Shown here piece by piece: positions 6,999-12,583 of a DNA stretch of 15,037 nt; positions within the stretch are counted from its first letter, which is position 1; the number at the start of each line of letters is the position of its first letter. Source of the DNA: AC-32 sp035624425 (GTDB lineage: Bacteria > Actinomycetota > Thermoleophilia > Gaiellales > Gaiellaceae); NCBI GenBank assembly GCA_035624425.1, contig DASPRN010000133.1:1-15037 (forward strand), given 5' to 3'. Under the pieces are notes generated by a model. It was not told where the DNA came from. It saw only the letters and a program-made list of their open reading frames with translations, and searched no databases. A program made the position numbers and the translations under genes.

Positions 6999-8032
6999 TC
7001 GACGACGACTCCGACGCCCTCCTCGACGCTTCCCACGCGGCGGATGAACAGCTTGTGCGCCTCGAACTCCGCCTCGAGCGCAGCCGCCCGCTCTGCCGGG
7101 AGAGAGACGAGCAGCCCGCCCGCCGTCTGCGGGTCGTAGCCGAGCGAGACGAGCGTCTCCGGCACTCCCTCGAGCACGAGGTGCCGGCCGGCGAAGTCGC
7201 GGTTGCGCGGATCGCCGCTCGTGCGAACGCCGTGCCGCGCGAGGTCGAGCGCGCCGTCGATTGCCGGGAAGCGCTCCGACTGGAGCCGCACGCGGACGCC
7301 GCTGCGGTCGGCCACCTCGTAGGCGTGCCCGAACAGGCCGAAGCCCGTCACGTCGGTGACGGCGTTCGGCTCGATTCCGCGCAGCACCTCGGCCGCGTCG
7401 TTGTTCAGGGTCCGCATCCAGCGGATCGCACGCTCGAGCTGCTGCGTTCCCGCGTCGCCGCGCTTGTAGCCGCTCATGATCAGGCCGGTCCCGAGCGGCT
7501 TCGTCAGGAAGAGAACATCGCCGGGCAGGGCGCCGTTCTTCGGCCAGACGCCCTCGGGGTGCACCGTGCCCACGACCGCCAGTCCGTACTTCGGCTCGTC
7601 GTCGCGGAGCGTGTGCCCGCCTGCGAGCAGGCCGCCCGCGGCGCGCACCTGGCCGTCGGCCGCGGCGAAGATCTCGGCCAGCATCTCCATCGGCAGCTCC
7701 TCCGGGAAGGCGGCGATGGAGAGCGCGAGGAGCGGCGTGCCACCCATCGCGAAGACGTCGTTGAGCGCGTTGGTGGCCGCGATCGCGCCGTAGTCGCCCG
7801 GGTCGTCGACGACCGGCGGGAAGAAGTCCAGCGTGAAGATCAACGCGCGCTCGTCGTCGAGCCGGTAGACGGCGGCGTCGTCCGCCGGGGCGAGCCCGAC
7901 GAGCAGGTTCTCGGCCTCGACCGGCACGAAGCCGGCCAGCAGCTGCTCCAGCCTTGCCGCCGAGTACTTGGCCGCGCACCCCCCGCAGGAGGCGAGATCG
8001 GTGAGCTTGACTTTCCCGGTGTCGAGGTCCAC
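6995..8032 (-). CDS. selD: Selenide, water dikinase (selenophosphate synthetase)
   Basis: Makes selenophosphate from selenide and ATP, the selenium donor for selenocysteine tRNA and selenouridine. The 345 residues have the usual length. The N-terminal catalytic motif is SCGGCAAK, with Cys16 at the position that is Cys or selenocysteine in the family and Lys22 as the conserved lysine. Further landmarks are the ADDAAVYRLD metal-binding region, FTLDFFPPVVDDP, ATNALNDVFAMGG, AGGHTLRDDEPKYG, LTKPLGTG, TDVTGFGLFGH and YDPQTAGGLLVSLP, in order. The start is GTG with AGGGAG about 8 bases upstream; the catalytic motif is only 15 residues in, so the start is well placed. It is the first gene of a coupled pair with the downstream adenylyltransferase. 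No selA, selB, selC or selenoprotein lies in the window, so the use of the selenophosphate is not shown here. Confidence 0.95.
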   Translation of the reverse strand: MDLDTGKVKLTDLASCGGCAAKYSAARLEQLLAGFVPVEAENLLVGLAPADDAAVYRLDDERALIFTLDFFPPVVDDPGDYGAIAATNALNDVFAMGGTPLLALSIAAFPEELPMEMLAEIFAAADGQVRAAGGLLAGGHTLRDDEPKYGLAVVGTVHPEGVWPKNGALPGDVLFLTKPLGTGLIMSGYKRGDAGTQQLERAIRWMRTLNNDAAEVLRGIEPNAVTDVTGFGLFGHAYEVADRSGVRVRLQSERFPAIDGALDLARHGVRTSGDPRNRDFAGRHLVLEGVPETLVSLGYDPQTAGGLLVSLPAERAAALEAEFEAHKLFIRRVGSVEEGVGVVVE

Positions 8033-8130
8033 TGGCGCTCTCCCTGAGGTCAGCGTTTCGGGAACTGTAGGCGTCCCGCCATCGTTCGTCCATAGACGAC
8101 CAGGCGGCCGGGTTTATTCCCAGGAGAAGC

Positions 8131-8156
8131 GCAGCGGCGGCCGGAGCCGCCGCTGC
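8131..8156. repeat. Perfect 11-bp hairpin
   Basis: GCAGCGGCGGC, loop CGGA, GCCGCCGCTGC: a perfect 11-bp stem with a four-base loop. No T run follows on either strand, so it is not a classical intrinsic terminator. It lies about 100 bases upstream of selD and could still stall or protect transcripts. Confidence 0.8.
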
Positions 8157-8180
8157 ATTCGGGGGAGAGGAGGAGCCTTT

Positions 8181-8231
8181 GCTCTACCTCGAATGATTCG
8201 TCTCAGAGCTGCGCTTTCCTTCCGAAAGCGC
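8181..8231. repeat. Two adjacent inverted repeats
   Basis: The first is nested: GCTCT (8181-8185) with AGAGC (8205-8209), enclosing CGAAT-G-ATTCG (8190-8200). The second is GCGCTTTC (8211-8218), loop CTTCC, GAAAGCGC (8224-8231), a perfect 8-bp stem. Together with the hairpin at 8131 they make a 100-base structured stretch in an otherwise non-coding gap. No promoter that I trust precedes it. Confidence 0.6.
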
Positions 8232-8459
8232 CGTGAGCGTCAACGAAGCAGCCGTTCGACGGCACGGCGAACCGGCCACGTGCCAGGCGTGGACTCGGTC
8301 AACGAGGACGCCGCCGCCGCACCTGAAAGGAGAGGACCCCCAAGGAAGGGAGGACGAAGGCAGCCGGACCGCTGAGCAGGAGTGCGGCCGGACTCTGCCT
8401 GCCGCGCGCACGGGGCTCAAAGAGAAGACCCGCGACCCGCGCGCGCCAAAACGTCCGGC

Positions 8460-8603
8460 TTAGCCTCCGCCGTGCCCGTCGAAAAAGCTGCCGGGGCCGC
8501 CGAGGAGGTCGAGCCCCCTGGCGAACGGCCTCATTGCGCCTTGCAGGTAGAACGCCAGCAGGCACAGCGAGGTGGCGAGGGTGATGAGGCGTGCCTTTTT
8601 CAT
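8460..8603 (-). CDS. 47-residue secreted or membrane peptide, candidate signalling propeptide
   Basis: A small gene starting 19 bases after the stop of the HTH-TPR regulator on the same strand, so almost surely in one transcript. The 47 residues split into a basic start (MKKAR), a hydrophobic segment at about 6-20 (LITLATSLCLLAFYL), then a polar and Gly-rich tail of about 25 residues ending GSFFDGHGGG. This is the shape of a signal-peptide-bearing propeptide; the size is close to PapR (48) and NprX (43), which also follow their TPR regulator genes. The residues before Cys14 (TSL) do not form a lipobox. There are no RiPP-modifying enzymes nearby. That it is processed, exported and sensed by the neighbouring regulator is inference; a small membrane protein is the main alternative. 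Its reality rests on the ribosome binding site, spacing and domain pattern. Confidence 0.75.
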   Translation of the reverse strand: MKKARLITLATSLCLLAFYLQGAMRPFARGLDLLGGPGSFFDGHGGG

Positions 8604-8605
8604 CT

Positions 8606-8616
8606 TCACCTCCTTT
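8606..8616 (-). promoter_or_regulatory. Exceptionally strong ribosome binding site of the peptide gene
   Basis: AAAGGAGGTGA is complementary over 11 bases to the common 3' end of bacterial 16S rRNA, with GGAGG placed 5 bases before the ATG. It decides the start at 8603 against any upstream in-frame start and predicts more translation of the peptide than of the regulator upstream, whose own site is only AAGGA. Confidence 0.9.
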
Positions 8617-8622
8617 CTCGGC

Positions 8623-9972
8623 TTAGAAGCGGAAGTCCTGAAGGGCTTCTGCGGCTTTGCGATACAGCCGGGCAGCGGTGGTGTCCTCGCCGCGGCGTCC
8701 GGCCAAGTCGCCCTGCGCCATCCACGCGGCTGCGCGATGGCTGATCGATTCGAGTTGCTCTGCACTTGCCTCGGCGGTGCGCAGCATCTCCTGCGCCTCG
8801 TCGAGCCTTCCCTGCTCCATCAACGCGCGGCCCAGCACGAGCTGGGTCGGAGCGATGTCGAACAGGAAATCTTCGCGGTCGCCGAGGAGCTCGAGCGCAT
8901 GGCGAGCTTCCTTCTCGGCGGACTCCACCTGGCCGGTCATCAGGTGGACGTGGGCGAGCGACGAGACGACGTTGCCCGCCTCGGCCTCGCTGCCCTGGTC
9001 GAGCAGCACACGGTAGGCGCTCTTCAGGTCCTCGACGGCCTTGTCCGGCTTGCCGAGCTGGAAGTTCAGCGCGCCGAGGTTGTTGAGGAGCCGGCCGACG
9101 TTGCGCTCGTCGTTCAGCTGCTCGTAGTAGGCCTTCGAGCGTTCCGCGTAACTGCGCGCGAGCACCCAGTGGCCCATACGCTCGGCGACCATCGAGGCCT
9201 GGAAGTAGACGTTGGCCATCGTACGGTGGTCATCGAGTGCCGCCGCGAGCTCGAGCGCGCGCTCGACGTCCTCGCGGGCCGCTTCGTAGTCGCGCTGCCG
9301 GCGGTAGCACCGGGAGCGCCAGCCGAGGATGTCGGAGCGGAGCAGGTCGCACGGAAGCTGCGAGCCCTCGGCGAGGCCGAGCGCCTCGCTGAAGAGTGCG
9401 ACCGCCGAGGCCATGCTCGAAAGGTGGTAGCGACAGACGCCCATGCGGAAGAGCACCTGCGCGCGGTCGACGTCCGAGAACCCGGGGTTGTCCGCGATCG
9501 TCCGGCAGCGCTCGAGCAGCTGGAGCGCCGGCTTGACCTCGCCGCCCTCCATCCGCGCCCAGGCCTCGGCCGAGAGCGCCCGGTACTCGAGCTCCGGCGC
9601 CCCGGTGGCCAGGACGGCCGTGCGCGAGTTCTCGAGCTCCTCGATCGCCTCCGCGAACTGCTGGGCGCTTGTCAGCGCCTCCGCGCGCGAGAGCATCGCC
9701 TCGACGCGGCTGCGCTCGTCTGCGGAGACGCCCTTCTCCAGGAAGCCGGCGTCGACGCCGAGCTTGACGGCCAGCCACTCGATCGTCTCGCGGGTGGGGC
9801 GGGTCTTGCCGCGCTCGATCTGACTGACGTATTCCTTCGAGAAGCGCTCGCCGGCGAGGTCGCTCTGGGTCAGTCCTGCGGCGACGCGGAGCTGCCGCAA
9901 CCGCTCGCCCAGGCGTGCGCCGGCCGGGACGGCGGCGATTCTGGTCTGGGCGGTGAGGGAGGTTCGCGGCAT
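8623..9972 (-). CDS. XRE-family HTH plus TPR-repeat transcriptional regulator (RRNPP-like)
   Basis: A 449-residue cytoplasmic regulator. Residues about 21-80 are an XRE/Cro helix-turn-helix: LGERLRQLRVAAGLTQSDLAG, SKEYVSQIERGKTRPT, then LAVKLGVDAGFLEKG. Residues about 85-445 are a long array of tetratricopeptide-type helix pairs, seen as repeated A..LY/F..A....G....A...L patterns, for example NNLGALNFQLGKPDKAVEDL and LVLGRALMEQGRLDEAQEML. This architecture is that of PlcR, NprR and PrgX-type regulators, which bind short peptides in the TPR groove. The ATG at 9972 has AAGGA 5 bases upstream; an in-frame ATG at 10005 lacks any ribosome site, and the frame open beyond it reads through the divergent RNA region. 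The gene is followed by the 47-residue peptide gene. The ligand, and whether it activates or represses, cannot be read from sequence. Confidence 0.88.
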   Translation of the reverse strand: MPRTSLTAQTRIAAVPAGARLGERLRQLRVAAGLTQSDLAGERFSKEYVSQIERGKTRPTRETIEWLAVKLGVDAGFLEKGVSADERSRVEAMLSRAEALTSAQQFAEAIEELENSRTAVLATGAPELEYRALSAEAWARMEGGEVKPALQLLERCRTIADNPGFSDVDRAQVLFRMGVCRYHLSSMASAVALFSEALGLAEGSQLPCDLLRSDILGWRSRCYRRQRDYEAAREDVERALELAAALDDHRTMANVYFQASMVAERMGHWVLARSYAERSKAYYEQLNDERNVGRLLNNLGALNFQLGKPDKAVEDLKSAYRVLLDQGSEAEAGNVVSSLAHVHLMTGQVESAEKEARHALELLGDREDFLFDIAPTQLVLGRALMEQGRLDEAQEMLRTAEASAEQLESISHRAAAWMAQGDLAGRRGEDTTAARLYRKAAEALQDFRF

Positions 9973-9981
9973 GTTGTTCCT

Positions 9982-9997
9982 TGCGTAGTGAAACGCA
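9982..9997. promoter_or_regulatory. Inverted repeat upstream of the HTH-TPR gene
   Basis: TGCGT-N6-ACGCA lies 10-25 bases before the regulator's start codon, directly upstream of its Shine-Dalgarno. A further half-site ACGCAA sits at 10010-10015. It could be an autoregulatory operator, or a leader-RNA hairpin limiting access to the ribosome site. Confidence 0.35.
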
Positions 9998-10090
9998 TAC
10001 TTCATTTCGACGCAAGTCGGCTCGTCCGTACATCCCCCAAAAAGGTCATGTCTGCTGCGGAAAGGGGGTGAACTGGCGATTCGCAAAATC

Positions 10091-10111
10091 ACTTGACCGA
10101 GGTACTTGACT
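10091..10111 (+). repeat. Direct repeat ACTTGAC over the -35 region
   Basis: ACTTGACC (10091-10098) and ACTTGACT (10104-10111) repeat with a 13-base period. The second copy contains the -35 box of the divergent plus-strand promoter. It may be an activator or repressor site or a duplicated -35 box. Confidence 0.4.
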
Positions 10112-10134
10112 CCCCCCGGGAGCCGGTCTATAGT
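10106..10134 (+). promoter_or_regulatory. Sigma-70 promoter of the candidate small RNA
   Basis: TTGACT (10106-10111), a 17-base spacer and TATAGT (10129-10134) match the consensus at 5 of 6 positions in each box. Transcription would begin near 10141. It points away from the HTH-TPR gene and toward a terminator 150 bases downstream. Confidence 0.75.
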
Positions 10135-10140
10135 CAGGCA

Positions 10141-10319
10141 ACCTTGCAGGTGGCCGGACGCCAGGCTCACATTGCAAGGGGCGCGCCAAAGAGAGATGGC
10201 GACGATGGCCCGGAGGACGTGGCTGGGCCGCAGAGCCAAGGCCTCCGGGTCGTCGCCTCTCAAGCAGGCGGGCACAACTCTCATAGAGCCCCCGGAGCCG
10301 CAGCCGGGGGCTCACTTTT
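10141..10319 (+). ncRNA. Candidate stand-alone structured small RNA
   Basis: The segment is bounded by the promoter and an intrinsic terminator, about 180 nt in all. Stem 1: CCTTGCA (10142-10148) with TGCAAGG (10173-10179), enclosing TGGC/GCCA. Stem 2 is long: GAGA (10193-10196), GGCGACGA (10198-10205), CCCGGAGG (10209-10216) and TGGCT (10220-10224) pair in turn with AGCCA (10234-10238), CCTCCGGG (10242-10249), TCGTCGCC (10250-10257) and TCTC (10258-10261), 25 pairs with a 1-base bulge, a 3-base bulge and a 3x3 internal loop. No plus-strand gene follows (tetR converges), so a leader or riboswitch is unlikely. I do not recognise a family; a 6S-like RNA is a thought only, since no 5'/3' closing stem is evident. 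A spurious open frame through it crosses the terminator and is rejected. Confidence 0.65.
10286..10319 (+). terminator. Intrinsic terminator of the candidate small RNA
   Basis: A perfect 10-bp stem, GAGCCCCCGG (10286-10295) with CCGGGGGCTC (10304-10313), loop AGCCGCAG, followed by AC and TTTT (10316-10319). The T run lies on the plus strand only, fixing the direction. Confidence 0.8.
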
Positions 10320-10324
10320 GGACC

Positions 10325-10349
10325 GTGGGGGAACCCCTGGTTCCCCCAC
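10325..10349. repeat. Perfect 11-bp hairpin beyond the terminator
   Basis: GTGGGGGAACC, loop CCT, GGTTCCCCCAC. It starts only 6 bases after the T run and lacks its own T run on either strand. It may act as a second barrier to read-through, or as a 3' structure for the tetR transcript arriving from the other side. Confidence 0.75.
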
Positions 10350-10444
10350 GAGCCCCCTCCTTTCGCGACGTCGCTGGAGTTCAACCGCTCAATGTGCCGG
10401 CGGCTGGCCCGGCTGGCAAGCGCTGTTGTCCCTGTGAGCCTCCC

Positions 10445-10461
10445 GGCGGGCAAAGCCCGCC
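10445..10461. repeat. Hairpin downstream of tetR
   Basis: GGCGGGC-AAA-GCCCGCC, a 7-bp stem about 25 bases beyond the tetR stop. On the minus strand no T run follows, so it is at best a weak terminator for the exporter operon. The rest of 10350-10485 shows nothing I can name. Confidence 0.5.
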
Positions 10462-10485
10462 TCCGGCGGCGGATCGTGGGTTTTC

Positions 10486-11082
10486 CTAGAGCGTTTGCCC
10501 CGTCATCCACTCGCGGCGGCTGGCGACGATGTCTTCGAACTCGCCGCCGACGATGTTGCCGAGGCGGGCGTCGATCGTGCTCAGGAGGCCGAGTGAGATG
10601 AAGATCCACGCCTCGGCCTCCGGATCCCGGTCGGTGACGATTCCGCCTTCTACCTGGGCGCGGCGGATCAGGTCGGCGACGAACTCGTGCACCTCGCCCA
10701 CCTGGCGGCGCAGGGCGCGCCGGATCACCGGGTCGTCCGCGGCCTCGGTCAGAGCCTGGACCCAGAGGTCGATGAGCACGATCCGTGCCGACGCGCGGGC
10801 CTCGAGGTAGGCCTGGCCGATCGCCTTCAGCCAGCTGGCCGGGTCCTCCTCGGCCGCCAGGGCGCGCTCCCAGAGGGTGCGGACGTGGTCCCAGACGGTG
10901 TCGAGGCAGGCGAGGTAGAGCTCACGCTTGGAGGCGAAGTGCCGGTAGAGAACCGGCTCGGTGACGCCGGTCGCCTTCGCGATCTGCGCCGTCGTGGAGC
11001 CGTGGTAGCTCCCCTTGGCGAAGATTCGGCAGGCAGTCTCGACGACCGCGGCGCGCCGCTCCGGCCCCGAGAGGCGTGTCAA
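10486..11082 (-). CDS. TetR-family transcriptional repressor
   Basis: A 198-residue regulator. The N-terminal DNA-binding domain is clear: RRAAVVETACRIFAKGSYHG, then the helix-turn-helix TTAQIAKATGVTEPVLYRHFASKRELY (about 30-56). The C-terminal helical domain would bind a ligand and dimerise. I place the start at TTG 11082 because it overlaps the stop of the exporter gene as TTGA, has GAGGT 6 bases upstream, and gives the normal short lead (MTRLSGPERR) into helix 1; the frame further upstream is an out-of-frame reading of the transporter. As the second gene behind a DHA2 exporter, it most likely represses the operon and is relieved by an exporter substrate. The probable operator is the tandem repeat at 12541-12570. 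Confidence 0.9.
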   Translation of the reverse strand: MTRLSGPERRAAVVETACRIFAKGSYHGSTTAQIAKATGVTEPVLYRHFASKRELYLACLDTVWDHVRTLWERALAAEEDPASWLKAIGQAYLEARASARIVLIDLWVQALTEAADDPVIRRALRRQVGEVHEFVADLIRRAQVEGGIVTDRDPEAEAWIFISLGLLSTIDARLGNIVGGEFEDIVASRREWMTGQTL

Positions 11083-12521
11083 GCGGCCACCTCGACCGGG
11101 CGGCTGGGCTCCTCTTCCTCGGCATGCCGGTAGCGGCGCACGAGCACGGCCGCAGCAACCGCGCCAGCGAGGCAGATCGCGGCGCTCACTTTCATCCCGT
11201 ACGTGAGGCCGTAGACGAAGCCTTCCGGGTTGCGAAGCCCGCCGCGCGTCGCGGCGCGGTCGGTGACGATCGCGCCCATGATCGCGATTCCGAGCGCGAC
11301 ACCGACCTGGCGGAAGGTGTTGAGCACGCCCGAGGCGACGCCCGCCTTCGCGACCGGCGCGGCGCCCATCGCCGCGGCCGACATCGGAGTCATCACGAAG
11401 GACATCCCGAGCCCGCCGAGCAGGAAAGCGGGGAGCAGGTTCCAGAAGCTGGAGTTCAGGCCGGTCGTCGAGAGCAGCAGGCAGCAGGCAGCGACCGTCG
11501 TCATGCCACCGGCCATCAGCCAGCGCGAGCCGACGCGGTCGGAGAGCTTGCCGGCGATCGGCGCGAAGATGACGATCATCACCGTCCACGGCAGCAGCGC
11601 GGCACCCGCCTGCACCGGCGACCAGCCGAGGTAGGTCTGCATGTAGATCGGGAAGAAGACGAAGATCCCGAACATCGCCAGCGTCACGAGGATCGCGACC
11701 AGGTTGGCGCCCGTGAACGTCCCGCTCTTGAAGAGCGAGAGGTCGAGCATCGGGAGCCGCTGGTGGAGCTCGAGCCAGATGAAGGCCACGAGCGAGACGG
11801 CACCGAGCGCGAACAGGCTCATGATCAGCGTCGACCCCCAGCCGTAGCGGTTGGCCTCGATCAGCGCGAAGACGATCGAGAAGAGCGCGATCGCGGACGT
11901 GGCCAGGCCCGGCAGGTCGAGCCGCTGCTCGCGCGAGGTGTCCTTCGACTCCGGCACGACGAAGATCGCGGCCAGGACGGCGACGATGCCGATCGGGACG
12001 TTGACGAAGAAGATCCAATTCCAGGAGATGTGCTCGGTGATGATCCCGCCGAGCAGCGGGCCGATCGCGAGCGCCATCGCCGAAACGCCGGCCCAGATGC
12101 CGATCGCGGTGCCGCGCTCCTTGACGGAGAAGGTCGCTGAGATGATCGACAGGGTCGCCGGCATCATCAGCGCCGCGCCGACGCCCTGGACGGCGCGGGC
12201 CCCGATCAGCTCGGTCGCGCTTCCGGAGAGGCCACAGGCCAGCGAGGAGAGCGTGAAGATGACCAGGCCGATCGCGAAGATCAGCCTCCGCCCGACGAGG
12301 TCGCCCAGCTTTCCGCCGGTCAGCAGCAGCGAGGCGAAGGTGAGCGCGTAGGCGGCCACCGTCCACTCGAGCTCGGCCTGGGTGACACCGAGATCCTTCC
12401 TGATCGCCGGCAGAGCGACGTTCACGACGGTGTTGTCGAGCATGATCATGAACAGGGCGAAACACAGCGCCCCGAGCGTCCACCAGCGTCTGTTTTCCTC
12501 GGCGAAGATCTTCGCGCGCAC
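11079..12521 (-). CDS. DHA2-family MFS drug exporter (EmrB/QacA type)
   Basis: A 480-residue proton-driven exporter of the 14-helix DHA2 family. It begins after a short cytoplasmic lead (MRAKIFAEENRRW) with the family signature LDNTVVNVALPAI in helix 1; motif A follows as GKLGDLVGRRLIF, and the motif-C-like ARAVQGVGAALMMPATLSII and WNWIFFVNVPIGI stretches are typical of EmrB/LfrA/QacA proteins. The late helices include VLNTFRQVGVALGIAIMGAIV. The likely substrate class is hydrophobic or cationic toxic compounds; the exact one cannot be told. The GTG start has GGAGGG 6 bases upstream. The gene overlaps tetR by 4 bases and is divergent from an acyl-CoA ligase, so the substrate could be an organic acid or related compound (inference). 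Confidence 0.93.
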   Translation of the reverse strand: MRAKIFAEENRRWWTLGALCFALFMIMLDNTVVNVALPAIRKDLGVTQAELEWTVAAYALTFASLLLTGGKLGDLVGRRLIFAIGLVIFTLSSLACGLSGSATELIGARAVQGVGAALMMPATLSIISATFSVKERGTAIGIWAGVSAMALAIGPLLGGIITEHISWNWIFFVNVPIGIVAVLAAIFVVPESKDTSREQRLDLPGLATSAIALFSIVFALIEANRYGWGSTLIMSLFALGAVSLVAFIWLELHQRLPMLDLSLFKSGTFTGANLVAILVTLAMFGIFVFFPIYMQTYLGWSPVQAGAALLPWTVMIVIFAPIAGKLSDRVGSRWLMAGGMTTVAACCLLLSTTGLNSSFWNLLPAFLLGGLGMSFVMTPMSAAAMGAAPVAKAGVASGVLNTFRQVGVALGIAIMGAIVTDRAATRGGLRNPEGFVYGLTYGMKVSAAICLAGAVAAAVLVRRYRHAEEEEPSRPVEVAA

Positions 12522-12540
12522 GCCTCTCCCTCCGGTAGAA

Positions 12541-12570
12541 GTTAGCCCGCACTAGGTTAGCGGGCACTAG
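12541..12570. promoter_or_regulatory. Tandem 15-bp repeat, probable TetR operator
   Basis: GTTAGCCCGCACTAG (12541-12555) is followed without a gap by GTTAGCGGGCACTAG (12556-12570); 13 of 15 positions match and the two differences are CC against GG at the centre. The boxes cover the -10 and start region of the exporter promoter, 20 bases before the exporter GTG. CACTAG recurs a third time at 12600-12605 inside the ligase gene. Placement suggests repression by the TetR protein of this operon. Confidence 0.55.
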
Positions 12571-12583
12571 CCTGAGGAGTCAA
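12554..12583 (-). promoter_or_regulatory. Promoter of the exporter-tetR operon
   Basis: On the minus strand TTGACT (12583-12578), an 18-base spacer and TAACCT (12559-12554) form a reasonable sigma-70 promoter, with transcription starting near 12547. The -10 box spans the junction of the two 15-bp repeats. I see no equally good plus-strand promoter for the ligase. Confidence 0.5.

Larger units (their letters stand above)
8033..8459. other. 427-base gap without convincing gene
   Basis: This gap lies between the peptide gene and selD, both on the minus strand. It holds the selD ribosome binding site, a possible promoter, three hairpins (8131-8231) and a purine-rich plus-strand stretch (8321-8360). 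Short open frames exist on both strands but have Arg/Pro-rich translations typical of high-GC shadows and no family resemblance. I looked for a tRNA-Sec because of selD and saw none. No intrinsic terminator with a T run follows the peptide gene. Confidence 0.6.

Noticed and set aside
7000..8093. Long N-terminal extension in the frame of the NadM-like gene, giving over 540 residues from an ATG at 8093
   Set aside because: It runs in another frame of selD on the same strand and is Arg/Gly/Ala-rich shadow sequence; the real domain starts at GTG 6998.
8033..8459. Possible selenocysteine tRNA or small genes near selD
   Set aside because: No T-arm or long variable arm pattern was found on either strand, and the open frames are composition-driven.
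10187..10275. Slight resemblance to glycine riboswitch elements (GAGAGA and CTCTCAAGCA)
   Set aside because: The conserved core between these elements is missing, the pairs are explained by the long hairpin, and no plus-strand gene follows.
9973..10284. N-terminal extension of the HTH-TPR regulator to 553 residues
   Set aside because: It would run through the divergent promoter and RNA, lacks a ribosome site, and family members start shortly before the HTH.
10285..10354. 22-codon minus-strand frame starting GTG after an AGGAGG-like sequence
   Set aside because: It lies entirely within the two hairpins including the terminator, so the apparent start is probably a by-product of the inverted repeats.
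10093..10437. Plus-strand open frame of 114 codons through the small-RNA region
   Set aside because: It starts upstream of the promoter's -10 box and crosses the terminator and the second hairpin; no ribosome site or family resemblance.
11083..12567. Long extension of the tetR frame through the exporter gene, giving 693 residues
   Set aside because: The extension is an out-of-frame reading of the DHA2 transporter; the TetR domain begins at TTG 11082 with a normal ribosome site.
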